This document shows, piece after piece, positions 44,048 through 53,044 of a stretch of 64,000 nt of DNA. Where the stretch lies: NCBI RefSeq assembly GCF_029051725.1, contig NZ_JAACFU010000003.1:248001-312000 (forward strand). Direction: 5' to 3'. The notes below the pieces were generated by a model. The model made no database searches, was not told the DNA's origin, and saw only the letters and a list, made by a program, of their open reading frames with translations. Every line of letters begins with the position of its first letter. The stretch's first letter is position 1. Source of the DNA: Bradyrhizobium sp. CSS354 (GTDB lineage Bacteria; Pseudomonadota; Alphaproteobacteria; Rhizobiales; Xanthobacteraceae). The translations under genes and the position numbers were made by a program.

Positions 44048-44134
44048 CGTCATTGCGAGGAGTCCTTGCGACGAAGCAATCCAGGCTATCTCCGGGGAGG
44101 GATTCTGGATTGCTTCGCTACGCTCGCAATGACG
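44048..44134. repeat. CGTCATTGCGAG-family palindromic repeat, copy 2
   Basis: The left end (from CGTCATTGCGAGGAGTC) and the right end 44107-44134 (GGATTGCTTCGCTACGCTCG...) are imperfect inverted copies. The right end differs from the 13210-13237 arm by one base. It lies between the VOC and acyl-CoA ligase genes, both plus strand. Confidence 0.85.
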
Positions 44135-44205
44135 ACGGAAAGAGCAGGAAGACGCAATTATCAAAACGCGGCCGACGACAAGATGCAGGTTGCACGGGAG
44201 GACAC

Positions 44206-45786
44206 ATGCCGAATTCGCAAGCCGCCGCCGGAATCGTGGGCCCATTCGACGGGCTCGACGTGCCCTGGCTGCTGAAGATGCGGGCTGAGGTGCGCAGCTC
44301 ACATCCGTTCCTGATCTGGGCGCCGTTCGACGCGCCCGCGCGGCGCTGGAGCTATGGTGAGTTTCACGAGCGGGTCGGCGCGCTCGCGGCGGGACTGGCG
44401 AAGCGCGGCGTCAAGCCGGGCGAGTATGTGCTTATTCACCTCGACAATTGCATCGAGGCGCTGCTGGCCTGGTTTGCCTGCGTCGAGTTGGGCGCGATCG
44501 CGGTGACCACCAACACACGCTCGGCACCGGCCGAGCTCGACTATTTTGCCGATCATTGCGGCGCGGTCGCCGCGATCACGCAGCCGGCCTATGCCGAGAT
44601 GGTCGCGCAGAACTGCCGCAACATCCGCTGGATGGCCGTGACCTCGCACGATTCGGGCGCGGCGCCCGCAAAATCGGTCGCACGCGACGACAGCTTTGAG
44701 GAGTTGTTCGCCGACAGTGCCAACCGTCCCAGGCGCGCGACCGATCCGCTCGCGCCGTGCAGCGTGCAATATACCTCGGGCACGACATCGCGCCCCAAGG
44801 CGGTGCTGTGGACCCACGCCAACGCGCTGTGGGGCGCCAAGATCAACGCCGCGCACGAGGACCTGCACGCAAGCGACGTGCATCAGACCTATCTGCCGCT
44901 GTTCCATACGAACGCGCTGGCCTATTCGATGCTGGCGACGCTATGGGTCGGTGCCACCTGCGTGATCCAGCCGCGCTTTTCCGCCAGCCGGTTCTGGGGC
45001 GCCGCGCGCGAGCACGGCTCGACCTGGACCTCGACGATCCCGTTCTGCATGAAGGCGCTGCTCGAGCAGGAAATCCCGCGCGATCACAAATTCCGTCTGT
45101 GGGGCACCGCGATCAACGAACCGCCGGCCTTCGCCGCCTTCGGCGTCAAGATCATCGGCTGGTGGGGCATGACCGAGACCATCACCCACGGCATCGTCGG
45201 CGAGATCGACCAGCCCAACATTCCGATGTCGATCGGCCGCGCCGCGCCGGAATATGAAATCCGCATCACCGACGACGACGGCAGGCCGACCGAGGTCGGC
45301 GACACCGGCAACCTCTCGATCAAGGGGATCGTCGGCCTGTCGCTGTTCGCCGAATATCTGCACAATGAGAAGGCGACCCGCGAAAGCTTCGACGAGCACG
45401 GCTTCTTTCTCACCGGTGATCGGGTGGTGCGGCTGGAGAACGGCTACATCCGCTTCGGGGACCGCAGCAAGGACATGCTCAAGGTCGGCGGCGAGAACGT
45501 CGCCGCGTCCGAGATCGAGCAGGTGGTTGCAGTCGTCCCTGGCGTGCGCGAGGCCGCCGTGGTGGCGAAGACGCATCCGATGCTGGACGAGGTGCCGGTC
45601 GTTTTCATCATCCCGCAAGGGGGCGTCGCCGGTGCGCGGCCCGATCTGCACGACGCCGTGATGGCCGCCTGCCGCGCCGGCCTCGCCGACTTCAAGGTGC
45701 CGCGCGAGATCCGCTTTGTCGACGACATGCCGCGCTCGACGCTGGAGAAGGTCGCGAAGGCGGAGCTGAGGAAGATGGTTGGGTGA
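44206..45786 (+). CDS. Acyl-CoA ligase (AMP-dependent synthetase family)
   Basis: A 526-residue adenylate-forming ligase that activates a carboxylic acid with ATP and CoA. The P-loop-like motif is Y-T-S-G-T-T-S-R-P-K-A-V (the usual T-G-x-P-K has Ser here), A5 is W-W-G-M-T-E-T, A7/A8 is T-G-D-R-V and G-D-R-S-K-D-M-L-K-V-G-G-E-N, and the C-terminal Lys in T-L-E-K-V-A-K is A10. The carboxylate is not predicted. ATG 44206 has GGGAGG 5 bases upstream. The gene lies near a VOC protein and a Bug-type receptor, which hints at organic-acid use. Confidence 0.93.
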   Translation: MPNSQAAAGIVGPFDGLDVPWLLKMRAEVRSSHPFLIWAPFDAPARRWSYGEFHERVGALAAGLAKRGVKPGEYVLIHLDNCIEALLAWFACVELGAIAVTTNTRSAPAELDYFADHCGAVAAITQPAYAEMVAQNCRNIRWMAVTSHDSGAAPAKSVARDDSFEELFADSANRPRRATDPLAPCSVQYTSGTTSRPKAVLWTHANALWGAKINAAHEDLHASDVHQTYLPLFHTNALAYSMLATLWVGATCVIQPRFSASRFWGAAREHGSTWTSTIPFCMKALLEQEIPRDHKFRLWGTAINEPPAFAAFGVKIIGWWGMTETITHGIVGEIDQPNIPMSIGRAAPEYEIRITDDDGRPTEVGDTGNLSIKGIVGLSLFAEYLHNEKATRESFDEHGFFLTGDRVVRLENGYIRFGDRSKDMLKVGGENVAASEIEQVVAVVPGVREAAVVAKTHPMLDEVPVVFIIPQGGVAGARPDLHDAVMAACRAGLADFKVPREIRFVDDMPRSTLEKVAKAELRKMVG

Positions 45787-45795
45787 GGCGTAAAG

Positions 45796-45883
45796 TAAGG
45801 TGGGTTAGCCGAAGGCGTAACCCACCAACTTCGTCCGGCAAATGCGGAAGCATGGTGGGTTACGCTACGTTAACCCACCCTAC
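45796..45883. repeat. GTAGGGTGGGTTAGC-family palindromic repeat, copy 2
   Basis: A near copy of 20968-21055 in the same order and spacing, starting TAAGGTGGGTTAGCCGAAGG and ending TAACCCACCCTAC. It lies between the acyl-CoA ligase gene and the convergent HD-GYP gene. Confidence 0.85.
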
Positions 45884-45899
45884 GGCTACGACACCGAGT

Positions 45900-46994
45900 T
45901 CAGAACGATCCCAACGCCACCGGGCGGAACGCCTGCAACAGCTGCTGGTCCAGCTTGCCGCCCATGCCTTCCATCATCGCAAACGCTCGCGCGTGGGTGA
46001 AGGGCATGCGATAGGCGCGCTTCTCCACGAGTGCCGCGTAGATGTCTACGATCGTCGTGACCCGCACGATATCGCTGATCTGGTTCGACGAGAGATTGTT
46101 GGGATAGCCGGAGCCGTCGAGGAATTCGTGGTGATGCAGCACGACGTCCAGCATCTCCGGCGGGAAGCCGCCCTGCGCTGCGAGCGCGTCATAGCCGCGG
46201 CGCGGATGCTGGCGGATTTCGGCCATCTCCTCGTCGGTGAGCTTGCCGGGCTTGTCGAGCAGCGCGGAGGGGACGAACGCCTTGCCGACGTCGTGCAGCA
46301 GCGCGGCGCGGGTCAGCCGGCGCTGGTCGTCCTCGCGCATGCCGAGATGCTGGGCGAAGGAGACCGCAAATCCGGTCACGAACAGGCAGTGGCGGTAGCT
46401 GCCGACATGGTGGCAGCCCACCGTGGTGAGCCACTCGCGCAGCGAGGAGTGCTTGATTGCCTTCAGGATCTTGCTCTCGGCGGCGATGACGTCGTCGAAG
46501 GTCAGGGGCACGCCGAGCGGCAGCTTCTCGAACATCTTCTTCAGCACCACGTGTGCGGCCTCGACGCCGCGGTTGAGCGTCTTGCCGCGATCGGTCGCGT
46601 CATAGACGGCGGTGTCGGGGAAGGCCGCACGGATGCGCTGCAGGATGTCCTCGGGCTGAAGCGGCCGCGAGATGGTGTCGGTGGCGCCCAGCGCCCAGGC
46701 CTGCATGGTGCCGTGATGCAGGGCGTCCGCAAGCACGAACAGTCGCGGCATCGCGCGATAGGCGTCGCCGCGCAGCTTGTTGCGCACCCGCTGCACGCTC
46801 TCGGGCGAGCGCAAATTGATGTCGACCACGAGGCCGGAGAGATCGCGCGAGGGCTGCTCGGGGAGCTCCTGCGTCGTCACCGTGGCAACGTCGCCGACCG
46901 CCTTGAGGATGCTGGCGAGTTCGGTGCTCTCGTCGCTCCGGTCGGAGGCGAGCAGAAGCCGGCGTTTGGCGGCTGGTTTGGCTGAGGCGTTCAT
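45900..46994 (-). CDS. HD-GYP domain phosphodiesterase with receiver-like N-terminus
   Basis: A 364-residue protein. Residues ~10-120 have a receiver-like fold, but the early acidic pair is missing (L-L-L-A-S-D-R-S-D) and the Lys of the K-P motif is Arg (T-I-S-R-P-L), so phosphorylation is unlikely. The HD-GYP domain is complete: L-L-H-D-V-G-K at the HD, and H-H-H-E-F-L-D-G-S-G-Y-P. It should hydrolyse cyclic-di-GMP. ATG 46994 is chosen with GGGGAAG upstream. It adds to the two GGDEF-EAL proteins of the window. Confidence 0.9.
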   Translation of the reverse strand: MNASAKPAAKRRLLLASDRSDESTELASILKAVGDVATVTTQELPEQPSRDLSGLVVDINLRSPESVQRVRNKLRGDAYRAMPRLFVLADALHHGTMQAWALGATDTISRPLQPEDILQRIRAAFPDTAVYDATDRGKTLNRGVEAAHVVLKKMFEKLPLGVPLTFDDVIAAESKILKAIKHSSLREWLTTVGCHHVGSYRHCLFVTGFAVSFAQHLGMREDDQRRLTRAALLHDVGKAFVPSALLDKPGKLTDEEMAEIRQHPRRGYDALAAQGGFPPEMLDVVLHHHEFLDGSGYPNNLSSNQISDIVRVTTIVDIYAALVEKRAYRMPFTHARAFAMMEGMGGKLDQQLLQAFRPVALGSF

Positions 46995-47206
46995 GGCTTC
47001 CCCAAGAGCACGGGCGTGTTTCGGGCCAAAGCCTAAGCCGGATCAGGTTCTCCGGCCCTTAAGAGGCGTGCTCAATGGAACCCTGCGGAATCAGGGACAA
47101 TTTTACGGAGTTCGCCTTCCCGGGCGGCTCCAATCAAAAACCTCGAAAACAACCCCATGCACAGTAAAGATGTGCTTGCAAACACAGGGATTTTTTAACG
47201 ACGAAA
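46995..47206. other. Intergenic region with interspersed repeat
   Basis: Between the HD-GYP and molybdenum-hydroxylase genes. Apart from the repeat at 47135-47166 and a TTTTTTAACG run just before the hairpin at 47207, I saw no feature. A promoter for the HD-GYP gene should lie at its right edge. Confidence 0.4.
47135..47166. repeat. Interspersed 32-base repeat, copy 2
   Basis: Matches 3969-4000 at 30 of 32 bases with the two differences adjacent, in the same orientation. The 23-base core is exact. See copy 1. Confidence 0.7.
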
Positions 47207-47231
47207 CCGCCGGGGGCTGCCCCCCCGGCGG
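47207..47231 (-). terminator. Strong GC hairpin after the molybdenum hydroxylase genes
   Basis: A perfect 10-bp stem, CCGCCGGGGG/CCCCCGGCGG with a 5-base loop. On the minus strand it is 30 bases past the stop codon and is followed by TTTCGTCG, so a short U-run exists. Confidence 0.65.
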
Positions 47232-47261
47232 ATCATGTCAGGTCAACAATCGCAACCAGCC

Positions 47262-49544
47262 TTACGCCTTCATCGCGCCCTTCACGGCTTCGGCCGTGAT
47301 CGGCAGGGCCCGGACGCGGGCGCCTGAGGCGTTGAAGATGGCGTTGCCGATCGCGGGTGCAATCACCGTCACCGCGGGTTCGCCGACGCCGGTGGCCTTC
47401 TCGCCATTGGCGATCACGGCAATCGCGACCTCGGGCACCTGGCTCATGCGCAAGGGCGTGTAGCTGTCGAAATTGGTCTGTTCGATGCCACCGTCCTTCA
47501 GCGTCGCCTTCTCGTACATCGCCAGCGACAGGCCCCACAGCGCCGCACCCTCGACCTGAGCGCGGATGTTGTCGGGATGCACCTGCGTGCCGACGTCGGT
47601 TGCGACCGTGAGCTTCTTCACGGTCACCTCGCCCGACGACGCCACAGCGACATGGGCAACGCAGGCCGTCCAGCTTGCGGTCGCGCGTTCCTGCGACGAG
47701 ACGCAGGCCACGCCCATGCCTTCACCCTTCGGCAGCTTCTTGCTGCCGTAGCCGGCAAGGCCCATTGCGGCGAGCAGCGTATTGCGGAGCCGCTGCGCGC
47801 CGCCGTCGTTCTTGCCGGCGCCGTCGAGCAGCGAGATGCGGAACTGCGCGGGGTCCTTGCCCGCCGCAGCCGCGATCTCGTCGATCATGCTTTCGACCGC
47901 CCAGAAGGTCCAGCCCGGTGCCACCGAGCGGAGCTGGCCAGACGGCGTGGCGTTGTGCGCCATCTCGTTCTTGATCGCGCGCACATGATGGTTGGGCACG
48001 GTGTAGAAGAAGTCGGCCCCGTTCACCGTGAAGGAATCGAGCGGACCCTTCTTGTCCACCGAGGGCGTCAGGAAATCGGGGATTCCCCAGCGAGCCGTCG
48101 GCCAGGCCGAAACCACGTCATGGCTGAGCGCGACGAGCTTGCCGTCGCCGTCCACGCCCGCCTTCACTTTCTGGTAGGTGAGCGGACGCGAGAAATCCAT
48201 CGTCATGTCGTTCTCGCGCGTGTAGATCACCTTCACCGGCTTGCCGATGGCCTTCGCCGCCTGCACCGCCGGAATCATCATGTCGGCATCGAGCCTGCGG
48301 CCAAAGCCGCCGCCGAGCCACATCTGGTGCATGACGACGAACTTCGGATCGATCCCGGCCGCACCCGCCGCGATCGCGCCGGAGCGCGTTGCGAACTGGT
48401 TGCCGGAATAGATGTGCAGGATGTCGCCCTTGAACTCCGCAGTGGCGTTCATCGGCTCCATCGGCGCGTGGATGTTGATGCTGGTCGTGTACTCCGCCTC
48501 CAGCACCTTGGTCGCCGTGCCGAACGCCGCCGCGGGATCGCCGTCCTTGACGAAGAATTGCCCGGAATCCTCCAGCTTCTGAAGCCGCTTGGCCTCGTCG
48601 AGCAGCGACTGGCTCGATACTTTCGCGTTCGGACCGCCCTCATAGGCGATCTTGAGCGCCTGCGCCGCCTTCTTGGCGTTGGCATAGGTGCTGGCAACCG
48701 CGACGACCCAGCCCGAGGTCGTTCCGGTCTTGTCGTCGAGGGTGACGGCCTTGATGAAACCCGGCACCTTCCTGGCGGCGCTGTCGTCGACCGATTTCAC
48801 CGTGGCGCCGAAGCGCACCGGCGGCGTCACCACCGCGCCATAGGCCATGCCCGGCAGCATCACGTCGATGCCGTATTTGGCCGTGCCGTTGGTCTTGGAG
48901 GGAATGTCGAGCTGCGGCACCGACACGCCGATCATGGTGTATTGATCCGGCGTCTTCAGCTTGATCGCCTTGAGCTCGTCCGGCGTAAAGGTCTTGGTCG
49001 CCTTGCCGCTCTTGACGACATCGGCGAACGACATCTGCTTCTTCGACTTCGGATGCGAGATCATGGAATCGCGCACCACGAGTTCCGACGCCGGCACGCC
49101 CATCGCGGCAGCCGCACCTTCGCTCAACGCCATCCGCCCGGCTGCGCCAGCCCGGCTCATGGCCTCGAAGTTCATCATGGTCGACCAGCTGCCGCCGGTG
49201 ATCTGTGCGCCCAACACGGGATCGTTGAACTTCGGATCGTTGGAGGCGAGGGCGACGCGCATGTCGCTCCATTTGGCCCCTAACTCTTCGGCCACGATCT
49301 GCGCCATGGTGGAGGCGATGTGCTGGCCCATGTCAGCCTTGCCGCAAGTGACGGTGACGAGACCATCGGGCGCGATCGCGTACCAGACGCTCGGCTCGAA
49401 GGCCGAAGGCGCGGCAAGCGCCTCACCGATACCGGGCACGCCGGCATAGCCGAGCACGAGGCCGGTGGCGGCGGTGCCGACCAGGAAGGAGCGGCGGCTA
49501 AGATCAGTCGTTTCGGCTGTGACGCTCTTGATGTGCTTGTTCAT
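47262..49544 (-). CDS. Molybdenum hydroxylase large subunit (isoquinoline 1-oxidoreductase type)
   Basis: A 760-residue molybdopterin-binding subunit of the aldehyde oxidase/xanthine dehydrogenase family. It begins with a twin-arginine signal (L-S-R-R-S-F-L-V-G), so the enzyme is periplasmic, like IorB. Family marks are [19 protein letters not shown] (molybdopterin-binding), V-A-P-G-W-T-F-W-A and the late G-V-G-E-P-A-V. It oxidises aromatic N-heterocycles or aldehydes. The FAD subunit of other family members is missing, as in isoquinoline oxidoreductase. Start ATG 49544 has GGAGG upstream and overlaps the small-subunit gene by 4 bases. No electron-acceptor cytochrome or XdhC gene is near. Confidence 0.93.
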   Translation of the reverse strand: MNKHIKSVTAETTDLSRRSFLVGTAATGLVLGYAGVPGIGEALAAPSAFEPSVWYAIAPDGLVTVTCGKADMGQHIASTMAQIVAEELGAKWSDMRVALASNDPKFNDPVLGAQITGGSWSTMMNFEAMSRAGAAGRMALSEGAAAAMGVPASELVVRDSMISHPKSKKQMSFADVVKSGKATKTFTPDELKAIKLKTPDQYTMIGVSVPQLDIPSKTNGTAKYGIDVMLPGMAYGAVVTPPVRFGATVKSVDDSAARKVPGFIKAVTLDDKTGTTSGWVVAVASTYANAKKAAQALKIAYEGGPNAKVSSQSLLDEAKRLQKLEDSGQFFVKDGDPAAAFGTATKVLEAEYTTSINIHAPMEPMNATAEFKGDILHIYSGNQFATRSGAIAAGAAGIDPKFVVMHQMWLGGGFGRRLDADMMIPAVQAAKAIGKPVKVIYTRENDMTMDFSRPLTYQKVKAGVDGDGKLVALSHDVVSAWPTARWGIPDFLTPSVDKKGPLDSFTVNGADFFYTVPNHHVRAIKNEMAHNATPSGQLRSVAPGWTFWAVESMIDEIAAAAGKDPAQFRISLLDGAGKNDGGAQRLRNTLLAAMGLAGYGSKKLPKGEGMGVACVSSQERATASWTACVAHVAVASSGEVTVKKLTVATDVGTQVHPDNIRAQVEGAALWGLSLAMYEKATLKDGGIEQTNFDSYTPLRMSQVPEVAIAVIANGEKATGVGEPAVTVIAPAIGNAIFNASGARVRALPITAEAVKGAMKA

Positions 49545-50032
49545 GTGGGCCTCCGCTCGTTGCCGGAGGCGGATGCGGTGCGCATCTCGGTTGCGGCGCG
49601 CATGATTGCCTTCTGGATCCGCGAATAGGTCATGCAACGGCAGAGATTGCCGTCCATATGCGCCACGACCTCTTCCTTGGTCGGGTTCGGATTCTTCGCC
49701 AGCAGCGATGCCGCCTGCATGATCTGCCCGGATTGGCAGTAGCCGCATTGCGGAACCTGCTCGGCGATCCATGCCTTCTGCAAGGGATGGTCGCCCTTGG
49801 CAGCGAGTCCTTCGATGGTGGTGATCTTCTTGCCGGCGACATCGCTGATCATGGTCTGGCACGAACGCACGGCTTCGCCGTTGACGTGCACGGTGCAGGC
49901 CCCGCACAGGCCGGCACCGCAGCCGAACTTGGTGCCGGTCATCTGCAATTGCTCGCGGATCGCCCAGAGGAGCGGCGTGTCGTTCGCCGCATCCACGGAC
50001 AGACTCCGCCCGTTGATGGTGAGAGTTGGCAT
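49541..50032 (-). CDS. Molybdenum hydroxylase small subunit, 2x[2Fe-2S] (isoquinoline 1-oxidoreductase type)
   Basis: A 163-residue iron-sulfur subunit. The plant-type cluster uses Cys38, Cys43, Cys46 and Cys58; the second cluster uses Cys95, Cys98, Cys130 and Cys132 (C-G-Y-C and C-R-C). It passes electrons from the molybdenum centre of the large subunit. It has no signal peptide and is probably exported with the Tat-signal-carrying large subunit. Its stop overlaps the large-subunit start by 4 bases. ATG 50032 ([10 protein letters not shown]) has GGGGAAG upstream. Confidence 0.95.
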   Translation of the reverse strand: MPTLTINGRSLSVDAANDTPLLWAIREQLQMTGTKFGCGAGLCGACTVHVNGEAVRSCQTMISDVAGKKITTIEGLAAKGDHPLQKAWIAEQVPQCGYCQSGQIMQAASLLAKNPNPTKEEVVAHMDGNLCRCMTYSRIQKAIMRAATEMRTASASGNERRPT

Positions 50033-50338
50033 AGGCGTCTTCCCCTGCCGGTGCATGAAGCCGCTTACGGCGGCAACTTGAGTAGCGGACGCCCACCGGG
50101 CCGGCGCCAGCCTTGTCCGCAAGAATGATCGCGTTCAGGCGCGGAGGCAAATGCAATTTGGAATCGATCGAAACAAACGCGACGCGCGCATCTTGTGCGT
50201 TGCGAGACCAGCGGTGAAGCAGCGGCTGAACGCAACAGAGTGCACGCCAAGCATGCAGGCCATCGCGTCACGGCGGTTTCCTCCGAGTAACCGACCGCGT
50301 TAGGATGAGCGAAGAAACGAGATAACAGGGTGGATGCA
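50033..50338. other. Intergenic region of 306 bases
   Basis: Between divergent molybdenum-hydroxylase and alpha/beta-hydrolase genes. It must hold two promoters. No supported small gene or palindromic repeat was found. Confidence 0.4.
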
Positions 50339-51103
50339 ATGCCTGGGATCGATCGGGACGGCGTCAAAATCTACTACGAGGTTCATGGCGAAGGTCCGCC
50401 GCTGCTGCTCACCCACGGCTACTCATCGACCTCGGCGATGTGGCATGGGCAGGTCGAGGCGCTTGCCAGGGATCACAAGCTGATCTTGTGGGACATGCGC
50501 GGTCACGGCCAGTCCGATTATCCCGACGATCCCGCCGCTTACAGCGAAGCGCTCACAGTCGGCGACATGGCGGCGATCCTCGATGCGGTCGGCACTGAGC
50601 GCGCCATCATCGGTGGGCTGTCGCTCGGCGGCTACATGTCGCTCGCCTTTGCTCGCGCGTACCCAAAGCGCGCCCGCGCGCTGCTGATTATCGACACCGG
50701 CCCGGGCTTCAAGAAGGACGATGCACGCGAGGCCTGGAATGCGCGGGCGCTCGCCACTGCCGACAAGTTCGATCGCGAAGGGCTCGACGTGCTGAAGGCG
50801 GCGACGCGCGAGCGCGCCACCGCGAACCATCGCAGTGCCAGGGGATTGGCGCTCGCCGCACGCGGCATGCTGACCCAGCGCGATGCGAAGGTGATCGAGC
50901 TGCTACCGGAGATCAAGGTGCCCAGCCTGATCGTGGTCGGCGCCGACGACACGCCGTTTCTCGCCGCGTCCGACTATATGGCCGCGAAAATTCCCGGCGC
51001 ACAAAAGGCCGTGATCCCCGCCGCCGGGCACGCCGTCAACATCGATCAGCCGCAGGCTTTTGTTGACGCGGTGCTGCCTTTCCTGAAGAACTTGCCGGAA
51101 TAG
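50339..51103 (+). CDS. Alpha/beta hydrolase
   Basis: A 254-residue soluble alpha/beta hydrolase. It begins I-Y-Y-E-V-H-G-E-G-P-P-L-L-L-T-H-G-Y (oxyanion region), has the nucleophile Ser in G-G-L-S-L-G-G-Y (near residue 99), an Asp in V-V-G-A-D-D-T-P and the His in P-A-A-G-H-A-V-N-I-D. The form is that of haloperoxidase or 3-oxoadipate-enol-lactonase-like enzymes; the substrate is unknown. The start is ATG 50339 (AGGGTGG upstream); GTG 50330 is a near alternative. A small exported protein follows after 20 bases. Confidence 0.9.
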   Translation: MPGIDRDGVKIYYEVHGEGPPLLLTHGYSSTSAMWHGQVEALARDHKLILWDMRGHGQSDYPDDPAAYSEALTVGDMAAILDAVGTERAIIGGLSLGGYMSLAFARAYPKRARALLIIDTGPGFKKDDAREAWNARALATADKFDREGLDVLKAATRERATANHRSARGLALAARGMLTQRDAKVIELLPEIKVPSLIVVGADDTPFLAASDYMAAKIPGAQKAVIPAAGHAVNIDQPQAFVDAVLPFLKNLPE

Positions 51104-51123
51104 ATCGGACAGGAACACTGGCA

Positions 51124-51459
51124 ATGAAGCGAGCGATGTTGGCTGCGGGCGCGGTGTTGCTGTCAGTATCCGCGCAGGCCGAGCAATTCGGCGGGACACC
51201 GCCCCGCCTGCCCTTCGTCGCGACCTTGTCGAACAACACCCCGCTCGCCTTCGGCATGGATGCCGGGCAAACCGCGCGCGCCCTCGGCCAACCCCTGCAA
51301 TATGTGAGGGGCCGCCCCGGCAACGAGATCTATCTCGCGCTTCGCAATATCGGCGGCAGCGGACTGATCTCCAACCGTCACCGCCTGTTCCTGCAGTTTC
51401 GTCATGGCCGGCTGGCGGGATGGAAGGAGGATTACGGCGAGAACTGGATGTGGGAGTGA
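51124..51459 (+). CDS. Small exported hypothetical protein (111 aa)
   Basis: A 111-residue protein with a signal peptide (MKRAMLAAGAVLLSVSAQA) and a mature part that includes D-A-G-Q-T-A-R-A-L-G-Q-P-L-Q-Y-V-R-G-R-P-G-N-E-I-Y and ends G-R-L-A-G-W-K-E-D-Y-G-E-N-W-M-W-E. The layout is like small SmpA/OmlA-like periplasmic proteins, but no clear lipobox is present. No function assigned. AGGAAC lies 9 bases before ATG 51124. It may be co-transcribed with the hydrolase upstream. Confidence 0.75.
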   Translation: MKRAMLAAGAVLLSVSAQAEQFGGTPPRLPFVATLSNNTPLAFGMDAGQTARALGQPLQYVRGRPGNEIYLALRNIGGSGLISNRHRLFLQFRHGRLAGWKEDYGENWMWE

Positions 51460-51507
51460 GACGCAGAGCAATCCTCTCTGCGCCATCATGCGTTGAAGCT
51501 GCCACAT

Positions 51508-51593
51508 CGTCATGGCCGGGCTTGTCCCGGCCATCCACGGTCTTTCCTGCCTCACCAAGAACGTGGATGCCCGGGACGAGCCCGGGCATGACG
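51508..51593. repeat. CGTCATGGCCGGGCTTG-type palindromic repeat, copy 1
   Basis: The ends CGTCATGGCCGGGCTTGTCC and ...GGACGAGCCCGGGCATGACG are inverted. A related copy lies at 58615-58700, with CCCGGG and GGCCGG swapped between the arms. It lies between two plus-strand genes. Confidence 0.85.
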
Positions 51594-51649
51594 AGTTTGT
51601 GGAACGAGCGGAACCCGCAATCGAAGACTAACTAAAAAGGACAACCCGC

Positions 51650-52324
51650 GTGGGACAAGACATCAAGCTGACGGCCTCCGATAATTTCCAGCTCAGTGCC
51701 TATCGCGCTGACCCCGCGGGCAGCCCGAAAGGCGCGGTGGTGGTGATCCAGGAAATTTTCGGGGTCAACCATCACATCCGCTCGGTCTGCGATCGCCTCG
51801 CCGGGGAAGGCTATGTCGCGATCGCGCCGTCGATCTTCGATCGGACCTCGCCCGGCTTCCAGTCCGGCTACACGCCTGACGAGATCGCGGAAGCGCGCAA
51901 GTTCGTCGCCAGTCCGGATTGGGACGCGATGCTGCGCGACACGCAGGCGGCGATCGCTGCGGTGAAGAGCGTCGGCCCGGTTGGCATCATCGGCTTTTGC
52001 CTGGGCGGTAGCGTCGCCTTTGTCGCGGCGACGCGGCTGTCGGGCCTGAAGGCCGCTATCGGCTATTACGGCGGCGCCGTCGTGCGCTTTGCCGACGAGA
52101 CACCAAAAGCGCCGACGCAGCTGCATTTTGGCGAGAAGGATGCCGGCATTCCCCTGACCGACGTCGAGACCATCAAGACGAAGCGGCCGGACGTCGAGGT
52201 CTTCGTCTATCCGGGCGCCCAGCACGGCTTCCATTGCGATGAGCGGGCGAGCTACGACAAGACCAGCGCCGACATCGCCTGGCCGCGCAGCATGGAATTT
52301 TTCGCCAGGCATTTGAAATCGTAG
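51650..52324 (+). CDS. Dienelactone hydrolase family protein
   Basis: A 224-residue cytoplasmic hydrolase. The nucleophile is Cys in G-F-C-L-G-G (the Cys-His-Asp triad of the dienelactone hydrolase family), with an Asp in F-G-E-K-D-A-G and His in G-A-Q-H-G-F-H-C. Family members hydrolyse dienelactone in chloroaromatic degradation; the real substrate here is unknown. The start is GTG 51650, with AAGGA about 8 bases upstream. No aromatic-ring-cleavage genes are near. Confidence 0.92.
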   Translation: MGQDIKLTASDNFQLSAYRADPAGSPKGAVVVIQEIFGVNHHIRSVCDRLAGEGYVAIAPSIFDRTSPGFQSGYTPDEIAEARKFVASPDWDAMLRDTQAAIAAVKSVGPVGIIGFCLGGSVAFVAATRLSGLKAAIGYYGGAVVRFADETPKAPTQLHFGEKDAGIPLTDVETIKTKRPDVEVFVYPGAQHGFHCDERASYDKTSADIAWPRSMEFFARHLKS

Positions 52325-52340
52325 CGCGCGCGGCTGTTTC

Positions 52341-52382
52341 CGCTGTCATTCCGGGCTCGCGCTTCGCGCGCCCGGAATGGCG
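52341..52382. repeat. Short hairpin repeat after the dienelactone hydrolase gene
   Basis: CATTCCGGGC and GCCCGGAATG pair around a 13-base centre (GTCATTCCGGG core also seen at 1023). It may end the hydrolase transcript; there is no U-run. Confidence 0.6.
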
Positions 52383-52460
52383 AGCAGGAATCGGGTGGCT
52401 GCATCACGCCGCGCGGCGATAGAGCTGGCTGATCAAGCCACCTCACGCCGGGAGATCGTG

Positions 52461-52940
52461 ATGCAGCAGGCCAATACGAACATCGTCATCCGCAATCCGT
52501 TCGGTACCATGGACGTGCCCGCGCCTGATGATCGCGACGTCATGGATTATGCCGCAATCGCCTTAGTTTCGGGCGATGCGGCCGACGTCAACGCGGCGCA
52601 TTGGGCAGACATTCAGGCGCTGTCCGATCCTCTGGAAGGCCCGTGGGCCAGCCGCTGGAATGGCGGCGCCGATCCGACCATCGCCGGCGATACGCCGGAG
52701 ACGTGGAAAGACGGGCGCGCGGAGGTGCGGGTCGCAGGCGGACGCGTCTATCTGCGCTTCGATTGGGATCACGGCCGACGGCACGGGCTGATCGATGCTG
52801 CGCGCGAGGGCGCGCGCCTGGTGGGGAAATACATCAACCTAACCAATCCCGCGATCACGCGGCCATGGGTCGGGCTCGTGGTCGATGCCGCGCGCATTGA
52901 CGGGTGTTTTCCGAACGGGCGGCTGGATTTCAGAAGGTGA
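52461..52940 (+). CDS. Hypothetical protein (159 aa)
   Basis: A 159-residue soluble protein with no recognised domain. It starts MQQANTNIVIRNPFGTMDVP and is Ala-, Gly- and Asp-rich with several Trp (AAHWADI, GPWASRWNGG, ETWKDG, RFDWDHG). The C-terminal part reads YINLTNPAITRPWVGLVVDA. ATG 52461 has GGGAG upstream; a longer frame upstream overlaps a repeat and is rejected. It ends before a large hairpin. Confidence 0.65.
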   Translation: MQQANTNIVIRNPFGTMDVPAPDDRDVMDYAAIALVSGDAADVNAAHWADIQALSDPLEGPWASRWNGGADPTIAGDTPETWKDGRAEVRVAGGRVYLRFDWDHGRRHGLIDAAREGARLVGKYINLTNPAITRPWVGLVVDAARIDGCFPNGRLDFRR

Positions 52941-52941
52941 G

Positions 52942-53044
52942 CTAGAGCTTCGGTTCTGATTGCATCAGAGCCGAAGCTCTAGATTCATTTTTGACGCGTT
53001 TTCTTAACGCGAACCGGTATCCACTTCGCTCGAAAACGCTCTAG
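52942..53044. repeat. CTAGAGCTTCGG-family repeat with long hairpin
   Basis: Arms 52942-52960 and 52964-52982 (19 bases, one mismatch) form a hairpin with a 3-base loop, followed by ATTCATTTTTG. The right part, to GAAAACGCTCTAG, continues through the stop codon of the convergent Wza-like gene (53041-53043). The hairpin should terminate transcription of the plus-strand gene. Confidence 0.8.
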
